The notes below the pieces were generated by a model that was not told where the DNA came from, ran no database searches, and saw nothing but the letters and a program-made list of their open reading frames with translations. Positions 38,062 to 48,954 of a stretch of DNA of 64,000 nucleotides are shown here, one piece after another. Origin of the DNA: Pseudazoarcus pumilus (lineage in GTDB: Bacteria; Pseudomonadota; Gammaproteobacteria; Burkholderiales; Rhodocyclaceae); NCBI RefSeq assembly GCF_002872475.1, contig NZ_CP025682.1, positions 2,790,001 to 2,854,000 on the forward strand, written 5' to 3'. Numbering within the stretch: the stretch's first letter is position 1; every line of letters begins with the position of its first letter. Made by a program: the position numbers and the translations under genes.

Positions 38062-38132
38062 ATGCGGGGCGCGGCGCCGCGCTCATGCAATCTCTGTGCC
38101 ATAATTTCCCACACTTAACGCAAGGACACGAC

Positions 38133-39163
<1,031 letters not shown>

Positions 39164-39164
<1 letters not shown>

Positions 39165-39619
39165 TGACCGACGCGGCGGACCGGCTGCGGCAAAAGGCGC
39201 TGCGCCTGCTCGCCCTGCGCGAGCACTCGCGTGCGGAGCTGGCCCGCAAGCTCGACGGCCTGGGCACCCCTGACGAAGTCGAAGCGACGCTCGAGCGCAT
39301 GGCCGAACTCGGCCTGCAGTCGGACCGGCGCTTCGCCGAGAGCTGGGTGCGCAGCAAGGCCGGGCGTTTCGGTACGGCGCGACTGCGCATGGATCTGGCG
39401 CGTCGCGGCATCGACGCCGATACCATCGTCGAGGTGCTGGGCGCGGCGGACGCCGGCACCGACATCGAACGCGCCCGCGCAGTGTGGGCGACAAAATTCG
39501 GCACGCTCGCACGCGATCGCCGCGAATGGGCAAGACAGGCGCGCTTCCTGCAGGGGCGCGGATTTTCGACCGACGTGATCGCGAAGCTGCTGAAAGAGGG
39601 ACCGGATGAGCCTGCTTGA
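39164..39619 (+). CDS. recX: RecA regulator RecX
   Basis: 151-residue RecX family protein: [48 protein letters not shown] and the C-terminal [20 protein letters not shown]. RecX blocks extension of RecA filaments. Starts within the recA stop (TGATG). Ends overlapping the lptB start by 14 bases. Confidence 0.96.
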
Positions 39620-40331
39620 AGTATCGGGACTGCGCAAGAAATACAAGGCTCGCACGGTCGTGCGCGATGTGGACTTCGAGGTCGGCCCCGGCGAGGTGGT
39701 GGGCCTGCTCGGGCCGAACGGCGCCGGCAAGACCACCTGTTTCTACATGATCGTCGGTCTGGTGCGCTGCGATGCCGGTGCGATCCGCCTCGACGGCGCC
39801 GAACTCACGCACCTGCCGATCCACCGCCGCGCACGCATGGGCCTGTCCTACCTGCCGCAGGAGATGAGCGTGTTCCGCCGCCTGACAGTCGCCGACAATG
39901 TGCGTGCAGTCCTGGAGCTGCAGGAAGGTCAGGACGCCGCCAAGCTGGAGGAGCGCCTCGAAGGGCTGCTCGAGGATCTGGGCATCGCCCACCTGGCCGA
40001 CAGCATGGCCGTGTCGCTGTCCGGCGGCGAGCGCCGCCGCTGCGAGATCGCCCGCGCGCTGGCCACCAACCCGCGGCTGATCCTGCTCGATGAACCCTTC
40101 GCCGGCGTCGACCCGATCGCCGTGCTCGACATCCAGAAAATCATCCGCTATCTCAAGGAGCGCGGCATCGGCGTGCTGATCACCGACCACAACGTGCGCG
40201 AGACGCTGGGCATCTGCGACCACGCCTACATCATCAGCGAAGGCGAGGTACTCGCGCGCGGCCGGCCCGACGAGATCATCGAGGACGAGCGCGTGCGTCG
40301 CGTCTATCTGGGCGAACACTTCCGGCTGTAG
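39606..40331 (+). CDS. lptB: LPS export ABC transporter ATPase LptB
   Basis: 241-residue ABC ATPase: Walker [10 protein letters not shown] (about 37-45), Q-loop [14 protein letters not shown], signature [15 protein letters not shown], Walker [18 protein letters not shown]-loop [10 protein letters not shown], and tail. The residue set is that of LptB, which powers LPS extraction with LptF/G. In most beta-proteobacteria lptC and lptA precede it, but here recX does. rpoN follows after 16 bases, a conserved pairing. Confidence 0.97.
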   Translation: MSLLEVSGLRKKYKARTVVRDVDFEVGPGEVVGLLGPNGAGKTTCFYMIVGLVRCDAGAIRLDGAELTHLPIHRRARMGLSYLPQEMSVFRRLTVADNVRAVLELQEGQDAAKLEERLEGLLEDLGIAHLADSMAVSLSGGERRRCEIARALATNPRLILLDEPFAGVDPIAVLDIQKIIRYLKERGIGVLITDHNVRETLGICDHAYIISEGEVLARGRPDEIIEDERVRRVYLGEHFRL

Positions 40332-40347
40332 CCGGGCCAATGGCGAC

Positions 40348-41799
40348 ATGAAGCAATCCCTCCAGCTCAAGCTCTCGCAGTCGCTCACGCTGACGCCGCA
40401 GTTGCAGCAGTCGATCCGCCTGCTGCAACTGTCGACGATCGAGCTCAATCAGGAGATCGAGCGCTTTCTCGCCGAGAACCCGCTGCTCGAACGCGAGGAC
40501 GGCGAGGACGCGCCACCGCCGGCACGCGGCGAGGCGGGCGCGCAGGAGACCACCACCAGCACGACCGATCACGCCAGCGAGCGCGAGAACGAAAGCGAGC
40601 GCGAAAGGTCGGCCTCCGACACTTCGGCGGATTTCCCCGAGCCCGGCGGCGACTGGGGCAGCGGCAGCCCGCGCAGCCACGACGACGAGGACGAGCGCGA
40701 CTACCAGGACGTGCAGGCCGCGTCGATCAGCCTGCGCGAGCATCTCAACGAGCAGATCAGCCTGTCTCCGATGTCCGACCGCGACCGCCTGCTGGCGCGC
40801 TTCATCATCGAGGCGCTCGACGACGACGGCTACCTGCACCAGTCGCTCGAGGAACTGCTGGAGGTCATTCCGGAAGACTTCGAGGTCGAACTCGACGACC
40901 TGCACATCGCGCTCAGCCAGATCCAGAGCCTGGAGCCGGCCGGCATCGCGGCACGCACGCCGGCCGAGTGCCTGGCGCTGCAACTGCGCGCGCAGCCGGC
41001 CGATGCATGCCGCGACCTCGCACTGGACATCGTCGAACACCACCTGCAACTGCTCGCCGAGCGCAATTTCGCCCGCCTGCGCCGCGAAACCGGCCGCAGC
41101 GACGACGAGCTGCGCGCGGCGCATGCACTCATCCGCGGACTCGACCCGCACCCCGGCCTGCAGTACGGCGCCGACGACACCGGCTACATCGTGCCCGATG
41201 TGGTCGTGCGCAAGACGCGCGCAGGCTGGCGCGCCAGCCTCAACGGCGACGCCATGCCCAAACTGCGCGTCAACCAGCTCTACGCCAGCATCCTGCAGCA
41301 GAACCGCGGCTCCAACGGGGCGCTCACCGGCCAGCTGCAGGAAGCGCGCTGGCTGATCAAGAACGTGCAGCAGCGCTTCGACACGATTCTGCGCGTCTCG
41401 CAGGCCATCGTTGACCAGCAGCGTCAGTTCTTCGAATATGGAGACGTGGCGATGCGGCCCCTGACGCTGCGCGAAATCGCCGACGAACTGGAGTTGCACG
41501 AATCGACCATCTCGCGGGTGACGACGCAGAAGTACATGTCCACGCCGCGCGGCGTGTTCGAACTCAAGTACTTCTTCGGCAGTCATGTATCCACGGACAC
41601 GGGCGGATCCGCCTCGTCGACCGCCATCCGCGCACTCATCCGCCAACTGGTCGATGCCGAGGACAAGAAGAAGCCGCTATCCGATTCCCGCATCACGGAC
41701 TTGCTCGGCGAGCAGGGCATCGTCGTCGCACGCCGCACGATCGCCAAGTACCGGGAATCCCTGAACATCCCACCGGTCAGTCAGCGCAAGCAGATCTGA
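40348..41799 (+). CDS. rpoN: RNA polymerase sigma-54 factor
   Basis: 483 residues. Region I is Gln/Leu rich (MKQSLQLKLSQSLTLTPQLQQSIRLLQLS); an acidic, disordered region II (about 50-125); region III contains the core-binding part and HTH (TLREIADELELHESTISRVTTQKY) and the RpoN box ARRTIAKYR (about 465-473). Sigma-54 directs nitrogen-related and other enhancer-dependent promoters and in this block forms the classic rpoN-hpf-ptsN-hprK order. Confidence 0.98.
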   Translation: MKQSLQLKLSQSLTLTPQLQQSIRLLQLSTIELNQEIERFLAENPLLEREDGEDAPPPARGEAGAQETTTSTTDHASERENESERERSASDTSADFPEPGGDWGSGSPRSHDDEDERDYQDVQAASISLREHLNEQISLSPMSDRDRLLARFIIEALDDDGYLHQSLEELLEVIPEDFEVELDDLHIALSQIQSLEPAGIAARTPAECLALQLRAQPADACRDLALDIVEHHLQLLAERNFARLRRETGRSDDELRAAHALIRGLDPHPGLQYGADDTGYIVPDVVVRKTRAGWRASLNGDAMPKLRVNQLYASILQQNRGSNGALTGQLQEARWLIKNVQQRFDTILRVSQAIVDQQRQFFEYGDVAMRPLTLREIADELELHESTISRVTTQKYMSTPRGVFELKYFFGSHVSTDTGGSASSTAIRALIRQLVDAEDKKKPLSDSRITDLLGEQGIVVARRTIAKYRESLNIPPVSQRKQI

Positions 41800-41825
41800 C
41801 CTCACCCACGACGCGAGGAGCGATC

Positions 41826-42164
41826 ATGAATCTCAACATCACCGGACACCACGTAGAAGTCACTCCCGCCATCCGCGAGTACGTCTCGGGCAAGCTCGAC
41901 CGCGTGATCCGTCACTTCGACAACGTCACCAGCATCAACGTGATCCTGTCGGTCGAGAAACTCGTGCAAAAGGCCGAGGTCACCTTGCATGTGCGCGGCA
42001 AGGACTTGTTCGCCGAGGCCGAGGACGGCGATCTCTACGCGGCCGTCGACGCGATGACCGACAAGCTCGACCGCCAGGTGCTCAAGCACAAGAACAAGAA
42101 CCTCGAGCACAACCACGAGGCGCTCAAGCACCAGCCGGCCGACGAAGCCGCCGGTGAGCAATAG
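41826..42164 (+). CDS. hpf: Ribosome hibernation promoting factor, short form
   Basis: 112-residue HPF/YfiA protein: MNLNITGHHVEVTPAIREYVSGKLDRVIRHF, VQKAEVTLHVRG and DGDLYAAVDAMTDKLDRQVLKHK. It binds the decoding site of the 30S subunit and drives 100S dimer formation in slow growth. AGGAG precedes the ATG. Usual neighbour between rpoN and ptsN. Confidence 0.97.
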   Translation: MNLNITGHHVEVTPAIREYVSGKLDRVIRHFDNVTSINVILSVEKLVQKAEVTLHVRGKDLFAEAEDGDLYAAVDAMTDKLDRQVLKHKNKNLEHNHEALKHQPADEAAGEQ

Positions 42165-42222
42165 GGCGTGCAATAGTTCGCTGCATTGCACAATCGATTC
42201 TGCAAACCCGACGGGGTGCGTT

Positions 42223-42228
42223 TATACT
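42223..42228 (+). promoter_or_regulatory. -10 element TATACT upstream of ptsN
   Basis: TATACT with preceding GTT lies 88 bases before ptsN in the 151-bp interval after hpf. No convincing -35 is at the proper distance. It suggests that ptsN-hprK can be expressed separately. Confidence 0.4.
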
Positions 42229-42315
42229 CACGCCTCACAACGTGCCCGGCGCACCCCCGAAACCCATGATCGTTCTGGCGATTGCGGTACGCCGCAAGCG
42301 CCAGACGCCTCCCAA

Positions 42316-42801
42316 ATGAGTCTGATAGCCGAACTCCTTCCCAGCGAAAACGTCGTCATCGATCTGGATGCAAGCAGCAAGAAGCGCGTGTTCGAGCGGG
42401 CCGGCCTGCTCTTCGAGAACAACCAGGGCATCGGTCGCAGCGACGTGTTCGACAGCCTGTTCTCGCGCGAGCGTCTGGGCTCCACCGGCCTGGGCCAGGG
42501 CATCGCGATTCCGCACGGACGCATCAAGGGCCTGAAGAAGGCCGCTGGCGCGTTCTTCCGGCTCAACACGCCGGTGCAGTTCGACGCCCCGGACGGCCGT
42601 CCGGTCAACATGCTGTTCGTACTGCTCGTACCCGAACAGGCCAACGAGCAACACCTGCAGTTGTTGTCCGAACTGGCGCAGATGTTCAGCGATGCCAGCT
42701 TCCGCGACCGCCTGCAGGACGCGGCCGACGGCGACGCCGTCCACGAACTGTTCGCCGGCTGGGCGCCGCATGCGGCAGATCAGCGTCGCGCGGCTGTTTG
42801 A
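42316..42801 (+). CDS. ptsN: Nitrogen-regulatory PTS enzyme IIA (PtsN)
   Basis: 161-residue EIIA-Ntr: phosphoacceptor His67 in GIAIPHGRI, N-terminal SLIAELLPSENVVIDLDASSKKRVFE, LLFVLLVPEQANEQHLQLLSELAQMF. It takes phosphate from Npr and regulates potassium and nitrogen functions. ATG at 42,316 gives the standard start; a longer upstream frame has no ribosome site. Overlaps hprK by 32 bases. Confidence 0.97.
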   Translation: MSLIAELLPSENVVIDLDASSKKRVFERAGLLFENNQGIGRSDVFDSLFSRERLGSTGLGQGIAIPHGRIKGLKKAAGAFFRLNTPVQFDAPDGRPVNMLFVLLVPEQANEQHLQLLSELAQMFSDASFRDRLQDAADGDAVHELFAGWAPHAADQRRAAV

Positions 42802-43711
42802 ATCGCGCCGCGAGGCGCTGGCGCTCGCCCACGTCTGCGGGCCGCTGGATCGTTCGATCGCGGTTGCCGAGACCAATCTGTGGCCTGCCGATCTGGTCGG
42901 CCACCTCAACCTGATCCACCCCGAGCGCGTGCAGGTCATCGGCAATGCCGAACTGGCCTGGGCGCGGCGCCAGCCACAGGAGCGCATCGCCCAGCATCTG
43001 GACGACGTGTTCAGTGCCTGTCCGCCGGCCATCATCGTCGCCGACGACTGCGAATTGCCGATGCTCATGCGCCAGTTGTGCGAGGCGCACGATGTGCCGC
43101 TGTTCATGACGCCGCAGAGCTCGGCGCGCGTGATCGACCAGTTGCGCGGCTTTCTCGCGCACGAACTGGCCGAGAAGGTCTCGCTGCATGGCGTGTTCAT
43201 GGACGTGCTGGGCATCGGCGTGTTCATCACAGGAGACTCGGGCACCGGCAAGTCCGAACTCGCGCTCGAACTGATCTCGCGCGGCCACGGCCTGGTCGCC
43301 GACGACATCACCGAGTTCTCGCGCATCGCCCCGGCGGTGATCGAGGGGCGCTGCCCCGAACTGCTGCAGGACTTCATCGAAGTGCGCGGCCTCGGGGTGC
43401 TCAACATTCGCACGATCTTCGGCGAGACCGCCTCGCGGCGGAAGATGCGCCTGCGTCTGGTCGTGCACCTGGAGCGCCGCATGCCCGGCCAGGACGACCC
43501 GGACCGGCTACCCATCCACCTCGAGACGCAGGAAATCCTCGGCGCGCAGATCCCGCGCACGGTGCTGCCGGTGGCCGCCGGGCGCAACCTCGCCGTGCTG
43601 CTGGAGGCGGCCGTGCGCTCGACCATCCTCAAGCTGCGCGGCATCGACGCCACCCAGGAACTGATCGAGCGCCACCAACGCCTGCTCGGCACAGACGGCG
43701 TGCCCGACTGA
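42770..43711 (+). CDS. hprK: HPr kinase/phosphorylase
   Basis: 313 residues. Walker A GDSGTGKS (155-162), following the conserved VSLHGVFMDVLGIGVFITG and before LVADDITEFSRI; C-terminal signature EVRGLGVLNI. Phosphorylates or dephosphorylates Ser of HPr-like proteins; in Proteobacteria it works with PtsN/Npr rather than catabolite repression. The start inside ptsN reads MRQISVARLFESRREAL as usual. The next 70 bases before ilvA contain no gene. Confidence 0.97.
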   Translation: MRQISVARLFESRREALALAHVCGPLDRSIAVAETNLWPADLVGHLNLIHPERVQVIGNAELAWARRQPQERIAQHLDDVFSACPPAIIVADDCELPMLMRQLCEAHDVPLFMTPQSSARVIDQLRGFLAHELAEKVSLHGVFMDVLGIGVFITGDSGTGKSELALELISRGHGLVADDITEFSRIAPAVIEGRCPELLQDFIEVRGLGVLNIRTIFGETASRRKMRLRLVVHLERRMPGQDDPDRLPIHLETQEILGAQIPRTVLPVAAGRNLAVLLEAAVRSTILKLRGIDATQELIERHQRLLGTDGVPD

Positions 43712-43781
43712 TTCCTCCGCTTGCCGGTTCGCGTCGGCGACTGATACGCTCTTGCCCCTTTCCGCCCGCATCGGCCCCAAC

Positions 43782-45299
43782 ATGAAAACCCCGCCGGACT
43801 ATCTGGAACGCATCCTCAACGCGCAGGTGTACGACGTCGCCGAGGAGACGCCGCTCGAGCACGCGGACAGCCTGTCGGCACGCCTGGGCAACTCGCTGCT
43901 GCTCAAGCGCGAGGACATGCAGCCGGTGTTCAGCTTCAAGATCCGCGGCGCCTACAACAAGATGGCCAATCTCTCGCCGGCCGCCCTCAAGCGCGGCGTG
44001 CTCTGCGCCTCGGCCGGCAACCACGCCCAGGGCGTGGCGATGTCGGCGGCGAAGCTCGGCGCCCGCGCGGTCATCGTGATGCCGACTTCGACCCCGCAGA
44101 TCAAGGTCGATGCGGTACGCGGACGCGGCGGCGAAGTGGTGCTGGTGGGCGACTCGTTCTCCGAGGCCTTCGCCCACGCCAAGCAGCTCGAGAAGGAAGA
44201 GCGCCTGACCTTCGTCCATCCCTTCGACGACCCCGACGTGATCGCCGGCCAGGGCACCATCGGCATGGAGATCCTGCGCGCCCATCCGCGCCCCATCCAC
44301 ACCATCTTCTGCTGCGTCGGCGGCGGCGGCCTGATCTCGGGCATCGCCGCCTACGTCAAGCGCCTGCGCCCGGAAACACGCATCATCGGCGTCGAGGCCG
44401 AGGATTCGGAAGCGATGACGCAGTCACTCGCGGCGGGGCGGCGCATCGAGCTCGACCAGGTCGGGCTGTTCGCCGACGGCGCGGCCGTGAAGCTGGTCGG
44501 CGCCGAGACCTTCCGCCTGTGCCAGGCATACGTCGACGAGATGATCGTCGTCGACAACGACGCCATCTGCGCGGCGATCAAGGACGTCTTCGAGGACACG
44601 CGTTCCATCCTCGAGCCGGCCGGCGCGCTCGCCGTGGCCGGCGCCAAGGAATACGTCAAGCGCCACAAGCTGCGCGACAAGACGCTGGTGGCGATCGCCT
44701 CGGGCGCCAACATGAACTTCGATCGCCTGCGCTTCGTCGCCGAACGCGCCGAACTGGGCGAGCAGCGCGAAGTCATCCTCGCCGTGACCATTCCCGAGCA
44801 GCCGGGCTCCTTCCGCAAGTTCTGCGGCCTGCTGGGCAAGCGCAACATCACCGAGTTCAACTACCGCTACGACGACCCGTCGAACGCCCACATCTTCGTC
44901 GGCATCAACGTATCCAACCGCGCCGAGGCCGGCCGCATGATCGAGATGCTGGCCCGCCACGACCTGCCCGCCATCGATCTGACCGACGACGAGATGGCCA
45001 AGAGCCACATCCGCTACATGGTGGGCGGGCGGGCGCCGCATGCCGACAACGAGCTGCTCTACCGCTTCATCTTCCCGGAGCGCCCCGGCGCACTGATGAA
45101 TTTCCTCACGCAGCTGCGCTCGGACTGGAACATCAGCCTGTTCCACTACCGCAACCACGGCGCCGACTTCGGCCGCGTCCTGGTCGGCATGCAGGTGCCC
45201 CCGGGCGACAAGGCCGAATTCGACGCCTTCCTCGAACGCCTCGGCTACGAGTTCACCGAAGAAACAGACAACCCGACGTACAAGCTGTTTCTGGGCTGA
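43782..45299 (+). CDS. ilvA: Biosynthetic threonine ammonia-lyase
   Basis: 505 residues. PLP-dependent deaminase converting threonine to 2-oxobutanoate, first step to isoleucine. PLP Lys53 is in FSFKIRGAYNKM; CASAGNHAQGVA and the Gly loop CCVGGGGLISG follow. Two C-terminal ACT-like domains (about 330-410 and 420-505) sense isoleucine and valine. Length matches the biosynthetic (two-ACT) form. Independent promoter likely. Confidence 0.98.
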   Translation: MKTPPDYLERILNAQVYDVAEETPLEHADSLSARLGNSLLLKREDMQPVFSFKIRGAYNKMANLSPAALKRGVLCASAGNHAQGVAMSAAKLGARAVIVMPTSTPQIKVDAVRGRGGEVVLVGDSFSEAFAHAKQLEKEERLTFVHPFDDPDVIAGQGTIGMEILRAHPRPIHTIFCCVGGGGLISGIAAYVKRLRPETRIIGVEAEDSEAMTQSLAAGRRIELDQVGLFADGAAVKLVGAETFRLCQAYVDEMIVVDNDAICAAIKDVFEDTRSILEPAGALAVAGAKEYVKRHKLRDKTLVAIASGANMNFDRLRFVAERAELGEQREVILAVTIPEQPGSFRKFCGLLGKRNITEFNYRYDDPSNAHIFVGINVSNRAEAGRMIEMLARHDLPAIDLTDDEMAKSHIRYMVGGRAPHADNELLYRFIFPERPGALMNFLTQLRSDWNISLFHYRNHGADFGRVLVGMQVPPGDKAEFDAFLERLGYEFTEETDNPTYKLFLG

Positions 45300-45300
45300 G

Positions 45301-45474
45301 CGCACCGCGTCGCATTTTCGCCTGCGGCTCGATGCGACCACCGCGTTGCCGGCGTTCCGTCGTAGGTCGTGACGAGCGCAGCGAGTGCGACAACCACCGG
45401 AGCTCAAGGGAATACGGCCCGCTTGTGTCGAGCCGAGCTGTCGCACTCGCCTGCGGCTCGACGCGATCTACAGT
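45301..45474. repeat. Dispersed intergenic palindromic repeat, copy 1
   Basis: Contains GTAGGTCGTGACGAGCGCAG followed by CGAGTGCGACA (45,363-45,393), and inverted matching segments TCGCACTCGCCTGCGGCTCG (45,442-45,461), plus a degenerate third at 45,307-45,340. It can fold into a long hairpin. The same core is at 50,064-50,095. REP/BIME-like or a MITE; probably many genomic copies. Confidence 0.75.
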
Positions 45475-46058
45475 GTTGCGCGAAACGTACCGGCCTCGGT
45501 GACGAGCCAGTCCATCGCCCTGTCGTGCGGCTGAGGCAGTACAGTGTCTACCCGTCCCAACTCGTAGCCGACACCCACGGCCAGCGCGTCGAGCACCGCC
45601 AGCGTGCGATCGAAATAGCCGCCACCGTAGCCCAGACGAAAGCCGGCCGCGTCGAAGGCGTTGAGCGGCACCAGCACCAACTCGGGCACCACGTCCTCGC
45701 CCGTCGGCGGGTGGGGAATGCCGTGACGGTCGGGTTCCAGCCGCATGCCGGGCGTCCAGCGACGGAACGCGAGCGGCGCTTCACGGTCCGTCACCACCGG
45801 GAGCGCGGCGAGACGCGAGGCATCCTGCGCGAGCCAGCGCGCGACGAAGTGGCGCAGGTCGGGCTCGGCACGAAACGGCCAGCAGAAAGCCAGCCGACGC
45901 GGCGCGAGACGTTCGAGCAGATCCGCAAGATGCACCTCGAGGCGCCGCTCGAGCGCGCCGCGCGCAGTGACGGTGAGCGCCTCGCGTGCGGACAGGGCAG
46001 CGTTTCGCAGCGCGCGCCGGCGCGCTACGATGTGATTGTCGGATTGCGGTTCCTTCAT
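45468..46058 (-). CDS. 5-formyltetrahydrofolate cyclo-ligase
   Basis: 196 residues. Family features: RRRALRNAALSAREAL, FCWPFRAEPDLRHF, PDRHGIPHP, LVLVPLNAFDAAGFRLGYGGGYFDRTLA. It converts 5-formyl-THF to 5,10-methenyl-THF with ATP, a folate salvage step. Divergent from the slt gene; starts 49 bases apart. Its 3' end touches the repeat. Confidence 0.95.
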   Translation of the reverse strand: MKEPQSDNHIVARRRALRNAALSAREALTVTARGALERRLEVHLADLLERLAPRRLAFCWPFRAEPDLRHFVARWLAQDASRLAALPVVTDREAPLAFRRWTPGMRLEPDRHGIPHPPTGEDVVPELVLVPLNAFDAAGFRLGYGGGYFDRTLAVLDALAVGVGYELGRVDTVLPQPHDRAMDWLVTEAGTFRATL

Positions 46059-46106
46059 GCCCGGAGCGCCGTGATGCATTCTTCACCGGGCCATGGTCGC
46101 GGAAAC

Positions 46107-48026
46107 ATGAAACACGTCCTTGTCGGTCTGATGGTTGTGGCGCTCGCCGGTGCGGCATTCGCACAGTCGGGCGACAAGCGCATTCTAGCGGCGCGCGATG
46201 CGCTGCGAAGCGGCGATCATGCGACGCTCGAACGCCTCGCAGCAAGCGCGGACGACCACCTGCTCGGTCACTACGTCGAGTACTGGCGGCTGCTCTCGCA
46301 CCTCGATCGCAGAGACACCCCGCCGCCAACGGCGGCATTGCAGGCCTTCGTGACCCTGCACTCGGGCAGTGTGCCGGCCACCCGACTGGCCGCGCATTGG
46401 CTGCGCCGCCTGGCCGCCGACGAGGACTGGGAAGGCGTACTGCGCGTGTTCCCGCACACCGAGCCCGACGTCGAACTGCGCTGCCTGGCCTGGCAGGCGC
46501 ACCACCGTCTCGGCGATGCGGCCGTGCTCGACGAGGTCGCCGCCTCCTGGCGTGAGCTGCTCGCCAACCCGGTCGCCTGCGATGCCGTGCTCGAAGCGGT
46601 AGCCACCACGGCCCACGTCGCGCTCGACGAGGTGTGGTGGCGCTTCCGTCAGCAGATCGACAGCCGCGACCCTTCCCCCGCGCACGCCACGCTGGAGTGG
46701 CTGGGCGTGGGCCAAGAACGGGCATTGCGCCAGTTGCTCGCCGACCCTGCGGGCTACCTCGACCGGCTGCCGGACGACTTTCACCGCACGCGCGCCGGGC
46801 GCGAACTCGCGCTCGCCGCGCTGGTGCGTCTGGCCCGCCGCGATCCGCCACTCGCCCACGTGCGCCTGTTGCGCCGCGCCGAGCGATTCACCGCGGACGA
46901 ACAACGTCACGCCTACCTCGCCCTGGGCTACCACGGCGCACTGTCGCGCCTGCCGCTGACCACCGAGTGGTACCGCGCCGCCGGCGAGGTCGACATGACC
47001 GCCAGCCAGCGCGAATGGCGCGTGCGCGCGGCCTTGCGCGCCGGCGAATGGAACTATGTCGAGCAGGCCATCGACGGCCTCGACGCCACCCAGCGATCCG
47101 ATCCCGAGTGGGTCTACTGGCTCGCACGCGCGCGCGCCGAGCGCGGCGACCGCAGCGGGGCTGAAGCCCTCTACGCGCAGATCGCCAAGGGCTACGGCTA
47201 CTACCCGATGCTCGCAGCCGAGGAGTTGGGCCGACCCTTCGTCGCGCCAGAGCGCTCGGCGGCGCTGGCGCCCGAAGACAAGGCACGCGCCGCGCTCGAT
47301 CCGGACATCCGGCGGGCGATGCGCTTCTATGCGCTGGGCCTGCCCACCGAAGGCCTGCGCGAATGGATCGCCGCGCTGCGCGGACGCGACCGCGGCTTCA
47401 TCCTCGGCGCGGCTCATGTGGCGCTCGACCAGGGTCTGCTCGAGCGCGCGATCAACGCGGCCGAATACGCCGATGCCGGAGACAACTTCGAACTGCGCTT
47501 CCTGACCCCCTACCGCGAGCTGGTCGAACCCCAGGTCACACGCCAGAATCTCGATCTGGCCTGGGTCTACGGCCTGATGCGCCAGGAGAGCCGTTTCAAC
47601 ATCCCGGCACGCTCGAGCGCGGGCGCGCAGGGGCTGATGCAGGTGATGCCGGCAACGGGACGCTGGGTGGCGCGCCAGATCGGGCTCAAGAGCTACCATC
47701 CGCGCATGCTCAACGACCCCAAGACCAACGTGCTGCTGGGCACCAGCTACCTGCGGCTGATCCTCGCCGATCTGGACGACCATCCGGTGCTCGCCTCGGC
47801 CGGCTACAACGCCGGCCCGAGCCGCGCACGCCGCTGGCGCGGCGATACGCCGATCGAGGGCGCGATCTACGTCGCGACCATTCCCATCGACGAGACCCGC
47901 GAGTACGTCCAGAAGGTACTCGTCAACAAGGTCGTCTATGCCGCGCTGCTCGAAGGCAGGGCGCAATCGCTCAAGGCGCGCCTGGGTACGATCCCGGCGG
48001 CCGTCGAGACAACCGCCAACCGCTGA
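46107..48026 (+). CDS. Soluble lytic murein transglycosylase (Slt70 family)
   Basis: 639 residues. Signal peptide (MKHVLVGLMVVALAGAAFA), long alpha-superhelical U and L domains, and C-terminal lysozyme-like domain with the catalytic Glu494 (GLMRQESRFN), SSAGAQGLMQVMPATG, NVLLGTSYLR and SAGYNAGPSRARRWR. Cleaves peptidoglycan glycan strands with 1,6-anhydro product in the periplasm. Standard length for Slt70. Confidence 0.96.
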   Translation: MKHVLVGLMVVALAGAAFAQSGDKRILAARDALRSGDHATLERLAASADDHLLGHYVEYWRLLSHLDRRDTPPPTAALQAFVTLHSGSVPATRLAAHWLRRLAADEDWEGVLRVFPHTEPDVELRCLAWQAHHRLGDAAVLDEVAASWRELLANPVACDAVLEAVATTAHVALDEVWWRFRQQIDSRDPSPAHATLEWLGVGQERALRQLLADPAGYLDRLPDDFHRTRAGRELALAALVRLARRDPPLAHVRLLRRAERFTADEQRHAYLALGYHGALSRLPLTTEWYRAAGEVDMTASQREWRVRAALRAGEWNYVEQAIDGLDATQRSDPEWVYWLARARAERGDRSGAEALYAQIAKGYGYYPMLAAEELGRPFVAPERSAALAPEDKARAALDPDIRRAMRFYALGLPTEGLREWIAALRGRDRGFILGAAHVALDQGLLERAINAAEYADAGDNFELRFLTPYRELVEPQVTRQNLDLAWVYGLMRQESRFNIPARSSAGAQGLMQVMPATGRWVARQIGLKSYHPRMLNDPKTNVLLGTSYLRLILADLDDHPVLASAGYNAGPSRARRWRGDTPIEGAIYVATIPIDETREYVQKVLVNKVVYAALLEGRAQSLKARLGTIPAAVETTANR

Positions 48027-48033
48027 GGTGGAC

Positions 48034-48954
48034 ATGAACGATCGACGCATACTCGTGACCGGTGGCAGCGGCTTCATCGGCAGCGCCGTGGTCGCCCGGC
48101 TGGTCGAACAGGGGTGCCGGGTGCGCGTACCGACGCGCGAACCGAAGCGCGCGCGCCGCCTGGCCGATCTGGACGGGGTCGAGATCATCGAGGCCGACGT
48201 GCACGACGATGCCACGCTGGCCCGACTGGCCCAGGGCTGCGAGGCCGCGGTCAACCTGGTCGGCGTGCTGCACTCGCGTTCGGGCGAGCCCTGGGGGCCG
48301 GATTTCGACGCCGCACACGTGGCCTTGCCGCGGCGACTGGTGGCGGCGCTCAAGGCCGCGGGCAGCGCGCATCTGGTGCATGTCAGCGCGCTCGGCGCAG
48401 ACGAGAACGGCCCCTCCGAATACCAGCGCTCCAAGTCCGCCGGCGAGGCCGCCGTGCGCGAGGGCGGCGATGCGCCCGCATGGACCATCCTGCGCCCCTC
48501 GGTGGTGTTCGGCCCCGGAGACAGCTTCCTCAACCTGTTCGCGCAACTGACGAAGTTCATCCCCGTACTGCCGCTGGCCGGCGCCGACACGCGTTTCCAG
48601 CCGGTGTTCGTCGGTGACGTGGCCGATGTCGTCGCGCGCTGCCTGGACGACAAGGCCGCTCGCGGCCAGACCTTTGAACTGGCCGGCCCCACCGTCTACA
48701 CGCTGCGCGAACTGGTGCTGTACGTGTGCCAGACGACCGGACGCAGACGGCTGGTGTTCGGCCTCCCCGAGCCGCTCGGCCTGGCACAGGCGGCCACCAT
48801 GGAACTGCTGCCCAATCCACCGATGAGTCGCGACAACGTGCGCTCGCTGCGGGTGGACAACGTCGCGCACGACGCCCCGCTGCCGTTCGGCCTGACGCCG
48901 ACCGCGCTCGAGGACGTCGCGCCGGGCTATCTGGGCCGGGGCGCGAACGACTGA
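48034..48954 (+). CDS. Complex I NDUFA9-type NAD(P)-binding protein
   Basis: 306 residues of the extended short-chain dehydrogenase/epimerase type: Gly-rich [15 protein letters not shown] at the N-terminus, [30 protein letters not shown] (Tyr-x3-Lys) and [21 protein letters not shown], the latter typical of the NDUFA9/ubiquinone-biosynthesis accessory group. Function in bacteria uncertain. It follows slt by 7 bases and overlaps cca by one codon end. Confidence 0.9.
   Translation: MNDRRILVTGGSGFIGSAVVARLVEQGCRVRVPTREPKRARRLADLDGVEIIEADVHDDATLARLAQGCEAAVNLVGVLHSRSGEPWGPDFDAAHVALPRRLVAALKAAGSAHLVHVSALGADENGPSEYQRSKSAGEAAVREGGDAPAWTILRPSVVFGPGDSFLNLFAQLTKFIPVLPLAGADTRFQPVFVGDVADVVARCLDDKAARGQTFELAGPTVYTLRELVLYVCQTTGRRRLVFGLPEPLGLAQAATMELLPNPPMSRDNVRSLRVDNVAHDAPLPFGLTPTALEDVAPGYLGRGAND

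Noticed and set aside
38062-38132. LexA box upstream of recA
   Set aside because: CTGT is present at 38,093 but no ACAG follows at the required distance.
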